Assembly (NCBI GenBank): GCA_002457215.1
Contig: NTJZ01000001.1
Location: 62,001 to 126,000, forward strand
Source: OM182 bacterium MED-G28
Lineage (GTDB): Bacteria > Pseudomonadota > Gammaproteobacteria > Pseudomonadales > Pseudohongiellaceae
Length of the DNA stretch: 64,000 nt
Direction of reading: 5' to 3'
The first letter of the stretch is position 1. The number at the start of each line of letters is the position of its first letter. Shown here one piece after another: positions 56,786 to 64,000 of this stretch. The notes beneath the pieces were generated by a model. That model had not been told where the DNA came from and did no database searches. It saw only the letters and a list, made by a program, of their open reading frames with translations. The position numbers and the translations under genes are program-made.

Positions 56786-58486
56786 CTATTTAATATCTAC
56801 GACAAATGGGGCTGACGAGTAAATTAAGTCGCCACTATCTAAGCGATAAGCTATATAAATAGAAACATTTATCGGTTCACTAAACACAGATTCTACTAAT
56901 CTAAAGGTAAAGTTCTCACGAAATACAGTTGAACGAATGAATGGCATTAAACTGCTCGCATCTCCAGTGAAAGGTACAAGTTCAGCTGTATCACTAATTG
57001 AATAGATATCATCTCCTAAAACTGCAACGACAAGAATGTCGACTGCTTGTCCTAGGTGAGCTTTGTCTGGGCTAATGGAGAAATCGATAAGCGTGTTTTG
57101 ATACAAACTTCCAGCAGACGAATACCCACAATTATTACCCTCAGTTATGCCCATAGCAAATCTAGCCATCTCTTTACCTGTGGAGGCTTGGATACCCACT
57201 ACCCCTTTTCTTGCCCCATATTCAACGCTCGTATTTAATATTTTTTCAATTGCATTTTTTTCATCTTTATCAAAAGTAAGCCCATATAAAGTTTTAACCT
57301 CAACCCAGTTTTTTACATAATTGCAGTGATAATTTTCATTAGGTGGCAGCCATTCAGACGGGTCCTTGTCACTTTTAGAGGCATTACTGCTGTCATCCAT
57401 TACCTTTAGCACTTCTGAATTTAATAAGTCATTGGCGAAAGCTCTTTTCCTCTCTATCGGCCAATGTGAAGCGCCGCTAACATGAGCCTCTGCGAGAGAA
57501 ACAGTATGATCAATATCAAGATCTAAAGGTTCAGTAAAAATTTGGTTTGTTGCTTGATCCAGCCATTCCCCGCTGAGAACCGAACAACCACTCTCACTCA
57601 TCGTAACTGGAATTCGTGACTCTATAATCAATGCTTCATGGCGAGTATTTATGCAATCTTCATCTTCGTCCATCCAGTAGGGAAGATAATCGTCCCTACT
57701 GTAAGTAGATGCACTATCAGTTTGAGTAATAGTCATCTCTATAAAATTATCAGAAACCAGAGTACCTCCTGTATAGTTATTTAAAGGAAAATCTGACAGC
57801 CCTGCGACCGTATATGTCTGTAGCGCTGCAATTCTATCTACAACGTCCATGCCATCACCGATAACCTTACCGAATACTGTGAACCCTCCGTTCTGCTCAT
57901 CAAGATTTGCACTATTATCTGCAAGATTAATGAACCATTGACTGGTAGCGCTGTTAGGATTTCCCCCGAGCTTTGCCATGGAAATCGTCCCTCGAGTATT
58001 GGACACATTAAATTCATTTTGGATCGGTTCATCAGTTCTGACCGAATCTAAAGTGTAACCGGATTGGTTAAATATATATCCACCCCCCTGAAGGACAAAA
58101 GAGTTCACTGAGCGATGAAATAAAACGCCACCATAGCGGCCAGAATTTACGTAACTAAGAAAGTTAGAAACTGTAACAGGAGTTATTTTCTCAAATAATT
58201 CTATAGAAAAATCACCCAAAGGAGTTTTCACTTGCGCTATGATCACACCAGTTTGAGATTGTACGTGTGACAAAAATGCTTCTTGTGACGCAAAAGCAAG
58301 CCCAGAATAGTTCCCGCTGTGACAATGATAGGAGCCATTACTCGCTTGAGTATGACACCCATAAGAACTCAAGCCACCTCCATGGGAATGCGAGTACGAC
58401 GATAGCAATAACATTAGAATTGTTGTAAAAACAATTCTGCTGAAACGTATCAATTGAAAACCATCCATTCGTAGTTTTTTTAGCAC
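56786..58486 (-). CDS. Secreted YHYH-cyclophilin-HNH nuclease fusion protein
   Basis: 566 residues from GTG 58486 (AAGGATAATGCA before it); ATG at 58468 is an alternative. After a signal peptide (FTTILMLLLSSYSHS): a YHYH-like motif GGLSSYGCHTQASNGSYHCH (about 38-56); a cyclophilin peptidyl-prolyl isomerase (82-255: LFHRSVNSFVLQGGG, SATSQWFINLADN, FTVFGKVIGDGMDVVDRI); an HNH nuclease of the DUF1524 type (about 285-425: LDLDIDHTVSLAEAH, RAFANDLLNSEVL, NASKSDKDPSEWLPP); and a last module (470-566). Each part is intact by motif. No other gene in the window suggests a partner. The nuclease part would act outside the cytoplasm. Confidence 0.8.
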   Translation of the reverse strand: MLKKLRMDGFQLIRFSRIVFTTILMLLLSSYSHSHGGGLSSYGCHTQASNGSYHCHSGNYSGLAFASQEAFLSHVQSQTGVIIAQVKTPLGDFSIELFEKITPVTVSNFLSYVNSGRYGGVLFHRSVNSFVLQGGGYIFNQSGYTLDSVRTDEPIQNEFNVSNTRGTISMAKLGGNPNSATSQWFINLADNSANLDEQNGGFTVFGKVIGDGMDVVDRIAALQTYTVAGLSDFPLNNYTGGTLVSDNFIEMTITQTDSASTYSRDDYLPYWMDEDEDCINTRHEALIIESRIPVTMSESGCSVLSGEWLDQATNQIFTEPLDLDIDHTVSLAEAHVSGASHWPIERKRAFANDLLNSEVLKVMDDSSNASKSDKDPSEWLPPNENYHCNYVKNWVEVKTLYGLTFDKDEKNAIEKILNTSVEYGARKGVVGIQASTGKEMARFAMGITEGNNCGYSSAGSLYQNTLIDFSISPDKAHLGQAVDILVVAVLGDDIYSISDTAELVPFTGDASSLMPFIRSTVFRENFTFRLVESVFSEPINVSIYIAYRLDSGDLIYSSAPFVVDIK

Positions 58487-58624
58487 TGCATTATCCTTCT
58501 TTACTCTTTTATAAAATCTAAGCTTAATAACTTACTTTTCGTGACTACGTTAATTTAATATACCAATCTAGCTGAGGCTATCCTTATATCGTCAGGAAGA
58601 TTACATTCATTTACTTGATTAGCT

Positions 58625-59182
58625 TTAATCTAGATCTCTAAAAACTGTATTACCTGATTTTGATTTTTCATAAAGCTCAGGATTTTTTGTTCTTAATTTC
58701 TCCAGCTTTTCTCTCGCCGCAGTGGGATCAAGAACATTGTTTTCGAACCATGTAACAAATTCTTCATCTCGAACATTGCTCCAAAATTCCCAAACGCGGT
58801 TTCCAATAGGTGATCTAAAAATACCAGTGCTTAGCATATGCACTCTCATATCTAGGTGTTTTTCTTCAACCAACCCTTGCTTAACTTTGTCGTAAACGTC
58901 AAAAACATCGACTAAGAGCATGATCGAAAACCAAGTAACCCGCGATTTTTCGCTATCCTCGAGGTCCTCAGCTGCCCAATCTTTAGCGATAAACTCAGCA
59001 AATTCCTTATCTTTCGCCGTATTAAAAAAACGATCGTATAGCCGGTGAGTGAGCCCGTGACCAAATTGTGCTTTAGTGGTCAAATTTGTTTGTCTAATTT
59101 GGGCAGAAAGATACATAAGCGTAGCAACAGTCGCTAATGCAGCCACAAACTCTCCAAGGGAACCAATATCTTGAATACTCAT
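58625..59182 (-). CDS. Membrane-anchored orphan protein (paralogue of 45114-45662)
   Basis: 185 residues with TGGAGGTAAA before the ATG. N-terminal helix LGEFVAALATVATLMYLSAQ, then IRQTNLTTKAQFGHGL, then the helical domain (EFIAKDWAAEDLEDSE, VFDVYDKVKQGLVEEKHLD). It matches the 45114-45662 protein over its whole length. A C-terminal Lys/Glu-rich tail is longer than in its paralogue. Role unknown. Confidence 0.7.
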   Translation of the reverse strand: MSIQDIGSLGEFVAALATVATLMYLSAQIRQTNLTTKAQFGHGLTHRLYDRFFNTAKDKEFAEFIAKDWAAEDLEDSEKSRVTWFSIMLLVDVFDVYDKVKQGLVEEKHLDMRVHMLSTGIFRSPIGNRVWEFWSNVRDEEFVTWFENNVLDPTAAREKLEKLRTKNPELYEKSKSGNTVFRDLD

Positions 59183-59510
59183 TTTACCTCCAGTGATTAA
59201 AGCTAACTTTAATTTTAGATTATTCTGCGACTCACTTTCATACTTAGAGTAATTTGTTCGTCGCGCTATATATTAATCATAATTTCAGTGGCAAACATAA
59301 CACCATAACAACACGAAATTAAAATAGCCTATTTATTGTTAATGGCAAATAGTCTTATGAAAATGACATTCTCATTAAAAGTGAATTAGGAAAGATCAAA
59401 AATATCTTTGAATTATTTGGTTATTTACTATAATGATGACCAGCTTATTTGTGGTACTTCAAAATCTGCCCGTTGAAGATTGTTACGGTATCGTTAAAGG
59501 TAGTCAATCG
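59183..59510. other. Divergent upstream region of the 58625 and 59511 genes
   Basis: About 330 bp, strongly AT-rich, no gene. A plausible promoter for the rightward gene is TTGAAT (59408-59413) and TATAAT (59429-59434) with a 15-bp spacer, leaving a leader of about 70 nt. AATGA-CATTC-TCATT at 59363-59377 is a loose inverted repeat. Confidence 0.4.
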
Positions 59511-61070
59511 ATGGCAAGTTCTAAAACATTTATCCTATTTTTGAAAATTCTTCTTATCGTAAATTTCATTATTTCAGTATCATATTCAATCGCAGCTGAC
59601 CCACTTGAGCCTTATTTGTCAAAAACAACATACTCTGGTGAAACCTCAGTGCTTTCCTCTGGTTGTTCCTATGTGGATTCAAATGTGACCGGTTTAGCCG
59701 AGGCACTTTCGATTGATTTCAGATTAGACAATGGGATGCTCGAAATAGATTCTTTTGAATTAAAAGATCGCCGGCCTCTTGTCGGCTGTAATGATGTGCT
59801 AGAAATTAGTTTGAACGCCGAAGGTGCGCTCACTTCTGCGCTATTTTCAACTTCCGCCCTAACTATAAGCGGTGGAGATTCAACAAGCTATAATTTGAGT
59901 GCCGGTTTTAGCGAGCTCAGAAAACCTATGGCTGAAACCGGAAAATACTTATTTGATGCCATTGATTATAGCGTTGCTACCACTAAAGCTTGTACAGATA
60001 TATCTAAAAATGCTTCTCTGGTCAGTCCTCAGACTTATTTTTATGAGGTGCGGGCTATGTTTGAAAAAGCTCAAAACGATTCCATAACGCAATATATTGA
60101 TAATCCTAGCGACGACCCTACAAAGAAAACCGAATATGGACCCGTGGCGCATTGGTTTTCTGAAGCAGCGCTCGAATATGCTGGCACTGCATACTTACAG
60201 CAGTTTGATGGTGTCGAAATAGTGGCTGACTATGAGACAGTCTCCTGGGCGGAATACCAGAAATATTTTAATGCTCTATGCAACGTTTATCTGGAGCAAG
60301 ATGCTAAGTCTGCCTTGATAATCGAAGCTGAAGTATTCCTCGGAAAGACCGGCTGGTCAGGGCATGCTTCAAAATGGCGACAATTTGAATATATTGATAC
60401 AGGTCGCAAGGTTATAGAATCTCCCAGTCCAGCGGGCCTTGAATATTATACAAAGTACACAACCGGTGCTGGGATAATCATTGTGGCCGGCGCAAAAGTT
60501 GATGACGATGCATTACTTGCGGCCAGAGATGCTTTTATCTATATGACATCAGCTAGGCCAGAAATGAGAGGCATACTGCGAAGAAGTCATGCGAGGGTTT
60601 CGTTATTTACAGAAAACGCGTCTGAATTACCTGAATATGGAGCTGACATGGAAGGCGAAATAGGGGGTTTTGCACAAGGCACATCTGACGCCAATATGAC
60701 GGCGAATGCCACTTGGCTTTGCTATCCAGGCAACTGGGACGTTGGTGGTAACCCTGCGATTCATGAATTGGGGCATGTCATAAATCATCTCATATTCGAA
60801 GAGACGAACGAGACGTATTGGTACGATCGCATCACCCCTCTTGCGTATGCGGCAAGGGAAAACGGAACATACCCCGCCGATGCTCCACTGGGCGAATATT
60901 GGGCTCAAGCCGTAGAAGGTTATATTATGAATAAAGGTACAGACTTTAAGGAAATTTTCCCGACAAGGGCCTATATTGCAGCTAATCATCCTGGCCTTTA
61001 TCAACTACTGACTCGCTACCTACCTACCGACGAGTGGGATTATTGCCCTGGTATAGACGAAAATAGGTGA
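59511..61070 (+). CDS. Secreted HELGH zinc metallopeptidase-like protein
   Basis: 519 residues from the ATG at 59511, the first start followed by a signal peptide (FLKILLIVNFIISVSYSIAA); the frame opens 78 bp earlier but those residues are polar. The zinc motif HELGHVINH is at 418-426, and EYWAQAVEGY about 45 residues later could give the third ligand, a gluzincin pattern. The N-terminal 140 residues look like a beta domain with paired Cys. Resembles the distant anthrax-lethal-factor-type or fungal 'HELGH' peptidases in order only. A second HExxH gene is 700 bp downstream on the other strand. Confidence 0.7.
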   Translation: MASSKTFILFLKILLIVNFIISVSYSIAADPLEPYLSKTTYSGETSVLSSGCSYVDSNVTGLAEALSIDFRLDNGMLEIDSFELKDRRPLVGCNDVLEISLNAEGALTSALFSTSALTISGGDSTSYNLSAGFSELRKPMAETGKYLFDAIDYSVATTKACTDISKNASLVSPQTYFYEVRAMFEKAQNDSITQYIDNPSDDPTKKTEYGPVAHWFSEAALEYAGTAYLQQFDGVEIVADYETVSWAEYQKYFNALCNVYLEQDAKSALIIEAEVFLGKTGWSGHASKWRQFEYIDTGRKVIESPSPAGLEYYTKYTTGAGIIIVAGAKVDDDALLAARDAFIYMTSARPEMRGILRRSHARVSLFTENASELPEYGADMEGEIGGFAQGTSDANMTANATWLCYPGNWDVGGNPAIHELGHVINHLIFEETNETYWYDRITPLAYAARENGTYPADAPLGEYWAQAVEGYIMNKGTDFKEIFPTRAYIAANHPGLYQLLTRYLPTDEWDYCPGIDENR

Positions 61071-61177
61071 TTTGGATAAAGCCTAGAATAACGTATTAAT
61101 GAGTATCACGACTTAAACCTAAAAGAACAGAAATAAACTATAACAACCGTTAGGCTTTACTTAAACAGACTTCCTCT

Positions 61178-61708
61178 ATGAAACCTATAAAGAATATTCA
61201 TCTGCTTTCCAGCTTGCTAAGCAAATTATGTATTCTAGGTTTAGTCAGTCTTCCATTGCTACAAGTTTGGATATGGATAGATGTCGGGCGATTAGTAGAC
61301 GCCTTAGGCAGTCTAGGAGGACACATCATGCCGCAAGAATTAGACCCGTTTAATCGAGGCATAGGGTTTATCTTAAGTATGATACCTATATCTTTTCTTA
61401 TGGTAGGTTTAATTAAACTTAGAGAATTATGCTTACTGCTAAAGGAGAATTATCGATTCGAGAAACAACACCTCAAGTTACTACATAAATTCACTTTAAT
61501 GCTGCTTTATGGCTCTTTTATAGCACCCATTACAAGGGCTTTAATAAGTATTGTCGTTACGATTAACAATCCACCCGGCGAGCGAGCATTAATTGTAAAT
61601 TTAGATAGTGAAGACTTAATCCGTATATTTCTAGCTGCAGTCTTATTATTAACTGCTTGGTCATTAAATGAAGCTCATCATAGCGCCCAACCTATCGGAC
61701 ACGAATGA
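61178..61708 (+). CDS. DUF2975-like membrane protein
   Basis: 176 residues with four membrane helices (about 13-33, 60-82, 105-125, 148-165). The layout and the end LLLTAWSLNEAHHSA agree with DUF2975 proteins, which in other bacteria often sit beside a small HTH regulator; no such regulator follows here. Unknown role. Convergent with the metallopeptidase gene, 31 bp apart. Confidence 0.75.
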   Translation: MKPIKNIHLLSSLLSKLCILGLVSLPLLQVWIWIDVGRLVDALGSLGGHIMPQELDPFNRGIGFILSMIPISFLMVGLIKLRELCLLLKENYRFEKQHLKLLHKFTLMLLYGSFIAPITRALISIVVTINNPPGERALIVNLDSEDLIRIFLAAVLLLTAWSLNEAHHSAQPIGHE

Positions 61709-61739
61709 TATTCTCGCTTTAAACTAATGTGCTGATAGC

Positions 61740-63473
61740 TTACGGAGCTCCTGGAGAAAAAGTCGCTTTTATAAACTCATCATTCGTCTTTAAAATAGAC
61801 ACTTGGTCGACACGAGGCTTCTCCATAAATGCATCAAACTCTACGTAAAAATCTTCTATAGAAATATTGAATGTTTTCTGAAAAGAATATTTCCAACCTT
61901 CTCTAGGGTACAGATTTTCTTGCTCACCCCAGTTTTTGAAATAGTCGACCATGATCCCTTGCAAGTTATTAGGATCTTTATGCCATAAGTACACCATAGC
62001 CCACAAACCCATATCAAATTTTCCCCTAGGTGTTCGCGCAACACCAGATGGGTTATTTTCAGATTCTACAAGCTCTTCTCTAGTCTGATACTCATAATCT
62101 TGCAAGCTAACTGTATCATTTGCTAGTTTTCCTGCGCTAATTCTATCCCTAGCATTATCAAGTTGTAGAAGGAACAAATCTCTAGCGTTAAAGGTAGCAT
62201 CGTATTGCAACATTAATAAATATGCAGCGAATTCAGCAGAACCTTCTTCTATCCAATGCGGAGTGTAAAGGACTTTATCATGCTCGTATTTTTCATTCGT
62301 ATAACTAGCGAAATCTTCCATCAAAGATATAGGTATTCCAAATTCTTTCTTTTCTTCAAAATACCACATTAATGTTTGTTGGTGAGCATGAAAAAACTCA
62401 TGTACTGCTACCTTAGCTATGTCATCACTATAGTATTTCTTTGCCGCTTCTTCACTAGAATAGCCAGCATTTAACCATTGACTAGATTCAAAATAAGTAT
62501 TTATAGAAACCTCAGACCCGCCTCCATTATGAAAACCTTCCTGTCCTGCTCCTCCGCCACCTCTTGGATTTTCTAGATTTACGGGATCTGCATTCTGAAT
62601 ACAAAGTGCTCTGGATATTTTCTTAAATTGTTTGTCCTCTATATCATAGGTCCTCGCCGGCAGAGTATCGCATACGTCAGCTATATACTGAGCTTTGTCG
62701 GTCATTTCCAAATTGACAAAAAAACCATTAAAGGGAGCGAGAAGACCCAATTTTCCTTTTGCAAAACTTAATGCTCTTCTAATCTTATCTTTAAGATCGA
62801 CTGGAACTGATCCATAAAAATTAGCACAGAAAATAGGGTCGCTCTGCCATGAAAACTTATAATAACGATGAACGTTATCTGAGCTTACCGGAATTGGAAA
62901 ATCAGAATAAAAAACCTTCGCACACCCTTCCAGTGCAGTAAGTGGCGGATTAATCATCACACTAAGCGGTGAGCCACTGTAATAAATCTCGCCCTCTGCT
63001 GCCATGCTGTCGTAAGCCAGATATATACCTAATGTCGTATCAGAAATTCCAGCTGGACCAAACGCCACATCATCAACCACGTTAAACTCATGGCTCTTCT
63101 GTAATGTCACCGCTGGAAATGCAGCCTTTAAATTCTCTAATGTTAAATCCCATATTTCATAACCACCTGACTCAACGCGGATAAAGTATTGATTATTCCA
63201 AAGTATAAATAAATAAAGGTTACCCATAGTATTTACTTGACTGCTTTCTACTTCAAATTTTACATCGATATCTATTTTTTGATCGTAATCAAAACTACTC
63301 GCAAATGAAGTCTGATTATCACTTGATGCTCCTCCAAAAAATCTAGCTGTGGTGGGCGCACCACTGACAGTTGAGGGTGCGCTCAGTTCCGGCAACTGAG
63401 CCAACGCACTTGATGTAAAAAGAACTACTAAGATTAGCTCCAATGTTATCTTTACTAAATTTTTCGTTTGCAT
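61740..63473 (-). CDS. Secreted HEFFH metallopeptidase-like protein
   Basis: 577 residues. Signal peptide (LELILVVLFTSSALAQ), then an N-terminal module (about 60-180) that resembles the C-terminal module of the cyclophilin-nuclease protein, then a peptidase domain. Zinc motif VHEFFHAHQQ at about 358-362 and WIEEGSAEFAAYLLM about 48 residues later, the third-ligand Glu in the form EEGxAE; ANDTVSLQDYE follows. This is a usual pattern for gluzincin-like extracellular peptidases. Substrate unknown. Several Cys pairs in the middle suggest disulfides, in keeping with export. Confidence 0.72.
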   Translation of the reverse strand: MQTKNLVKITLELILVVLFTSSALAQLPELSAPSTVSGAPTTARFFGGASSDNQTSFASSFDYDQKIDIDVKFEVESSQVNTMGNLYLFILWNNQYFIRVESGGYEIWDLTLENLKAAFPAVTLQKSHEFNVVDDVAFGPAGISDTTLGIYLAYDSMAAEGEIYYSGSPLSVMINPPLTALEGCAKVFYSDFPIPVSSDNVHRYYKFSWQSDPIFCANFYGSVPVDLKDKIRRALSFAKGKLGLLAPFNGFFVNLEMTDKAQYIADVCDTLPARTYDIEDKQFKKISRALCIQNADPVNLENPRGGGGAGQEGFHNGGGSEVSINTYFESSQWLNAGYSSEEAAKKYYSDDIAKVAVHEFFHAHQQTLMWYFEEKKEFGIPISLMEDFASYTNEKYEHDKVLYTPHWIEEGSAEFAAYLLMLQYDATFNARDLFLLQLDNARDRISAGKLANDTVSLQDYEYQTREELVESENNPSGVARTPRGKFDMGLWAMVYLWHKDPNNLQGIMVDYFKNWGEQENLYPREGWKYSFQKTFNISIEDFYVEFDAFMEKPRVDQVSILKTNDEFIKATFSPGAP

Positions 63474-63814
63474 CTAAATTTTCATTCCTAATTGCAAAGG
63501 CTGTGTTGCCGATTTTTTGGAGTAACTACAGGTTATCCCGAGGCTGACTTGTTTGTCACAATATCTCGATGTAGAAAGGCGTGCCTCCAGATTCTGGAAG
63601 TTTATTGCGATAAAATCTATCTACTCCTAGACCATTATACGTAATAGATAGCTTATTTAGTTCAGAGGCGACCATTTCGGGCTCTCTAGGCTTGATTCGC
63701 TAAGCACGAAAAGGAAGAATTTATTGATCTATAACTTTACTCTTGCCTAGGTGACTCAAAAATATAAACGAGATTCTTGGGGGGCTGGGCTGGCCACACC
63801 CCGCGTTAAATCAA
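63474..63814. other. Intergenic stretch with a possible gene remnant
   Basis: 340 bp upstream of the HEFFH gene. On the minus strand, 63556-63675 encodes 39 residues (ATG to TGA) that look protein-like (VASELNKLSITYNGLG, ending TPFYIEIL); the frame is open 24 bp further upstream to a TAG. It may be the end of a lost gene. Otherwise no feature; a GC-rich block at 63778-63805 has no T-tract. Confidence 0.3.
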
Positions 63815-64000
63815 TTACAAAGCGTGAACTTTAACCACGCTCTTCATTGAAATCATATCAACTTCTATAACCGTATAATTTTGGTCACCATTCGAGGCAT
63901 CATCAAGGCTGTGAATGGTTATCTTATTACCGTCACGCTTCCAAATCCCTTGGAGCGAAGCACCTATAGCTTCCCCACCCTCCATCAAAGCTCTTGCCTC
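63815..64000 (-). CDS. C-terminal part of a secreted protein, paralogue of 1838-2269 (partial)
   Basis: Runs in from the right edge and ends with TAA at 63815-63817; 61 residues are visible. The sequence GIWKRDGNKITIHSLDD and then NGDQNYTVIEV lines up with the C-terminal half of the 143-residue secreted protein at 1838-2269 (GVWSRDGYMYSFYSLDD, then DGNQYICI). The start, and presumably a signal peptide, lie outside the window. Function unknown; no charged active-site residue is shared beyond the W-x-R-D-G and S-L-D-D motifs. Confidence 0.7.
   Translation of the reverse strand, partial: EARALMEGGEAIGASLQGIWKRDGNKITIHSLDDASNGDQNYTVIEVDMISMKSVVKVHAL

Noticed and set aside
59363..59377. AATGA-CATTC-TCATT as another Fur site
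   Set aside because: The best alignment to the 19-bp Fur consensus gives only about 11 matches; too weak.

Overview
The window is a piece of a low-GC (low forties per cent by eye) gammaproteobacterial chromosome, most likely from a marine, aerobic, heterotrophic lineage related to the Halieaceae/OM182/SAR92 type of organism. The evidence is the core gene order: tusDCBE, cysG, serS, crcB, lolA, ftsK, trxB, aat, bpt, infA, clpA, clpS, cspD and (nudJ)-mnmA-hflD-purB-roxA match the order known from Pseudomonas and, in pieces, from E. coli, while thrH next to an APS-type cysH is Pseudomonas-like. The accessory genes (TonB receptor, TPR-sulfotransferase, BCCT, AbgT, many small secreted or membrane-anchored orphans) are typical of marine gammaproteobacteria. 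The exact genus cannot be told from the sequence.

Layout. 1-5.6 kb: small accessory genes (membrane-anchored split-barrel protein, RidA-like protein, secreted proteins, cytochrome P460-like protein) and a membrane PQQ glucose dehydrogenase homologue. 5.9 kb: tRNA-Ser(UGA). 6.3-27.7 kb: conserved housekeeping block covering FtsH modulation (yccA), tRNA 2-thiolation (tusDCBE with mnmA downstream), siroheme synthesis, Ser-tRNA synthetase, fluoride export, lipoprotein sorting, chromosome segregation, thioredoxin reduction, the N-degron pathway (aat, bpt, clpS, clpA together), translation initiation, molybdopterin synthase (moaCDE), purine synthesis and a ribosomal oxygenase. A broken nudJ-type Nudix gene lies just before mnmA. 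27.7-32 kb: sulfur and nucleotide genes (thrH, cysH, TauE-type exporter, 5'-nucleotidase, msrA). 32-43 kb: epoxide hydrolase, AbgT transporter, TPR protein, an unusual PEP carboxylase, rhodanese, NhaC antiporter, Tat-type HD-like protein.

43-48.6 kb is an island of short orphans: a DsrE-like protein, GFA-type zinc proteins, a cupin and membrane-anchored paralogues. 48.8-54.9 kb reads as an uptake unit: TonB receptor, TPR-sulfotransferase and BCCT carrier. 55-63.5 kb holds large secreted proteins: a His-rich protein, a YHYH-cyclophilin-HNH nuclease fusion and two predicted zinc peptidases.

The most interesting signals are (1) a Fur-box-like palindrome over a good sigma-70 promoter that faces a gene-free, hairpin- and C-rich stretch at 56.5-56.7 kb, a candidate iron-responsive small RNA; (2) the three-domain secreted cyclophilin-nuclease fusion, whose C-terminal module seems to recur in the N-terminus of the metallopeptidase 3 kb away; (3) the nudJ pseudogene with two in-frame stops; and (4) a secreted-protein family with members at both ends of the window. 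No CRISPR array, insertion sequence, integrase or prophage gene was seen.
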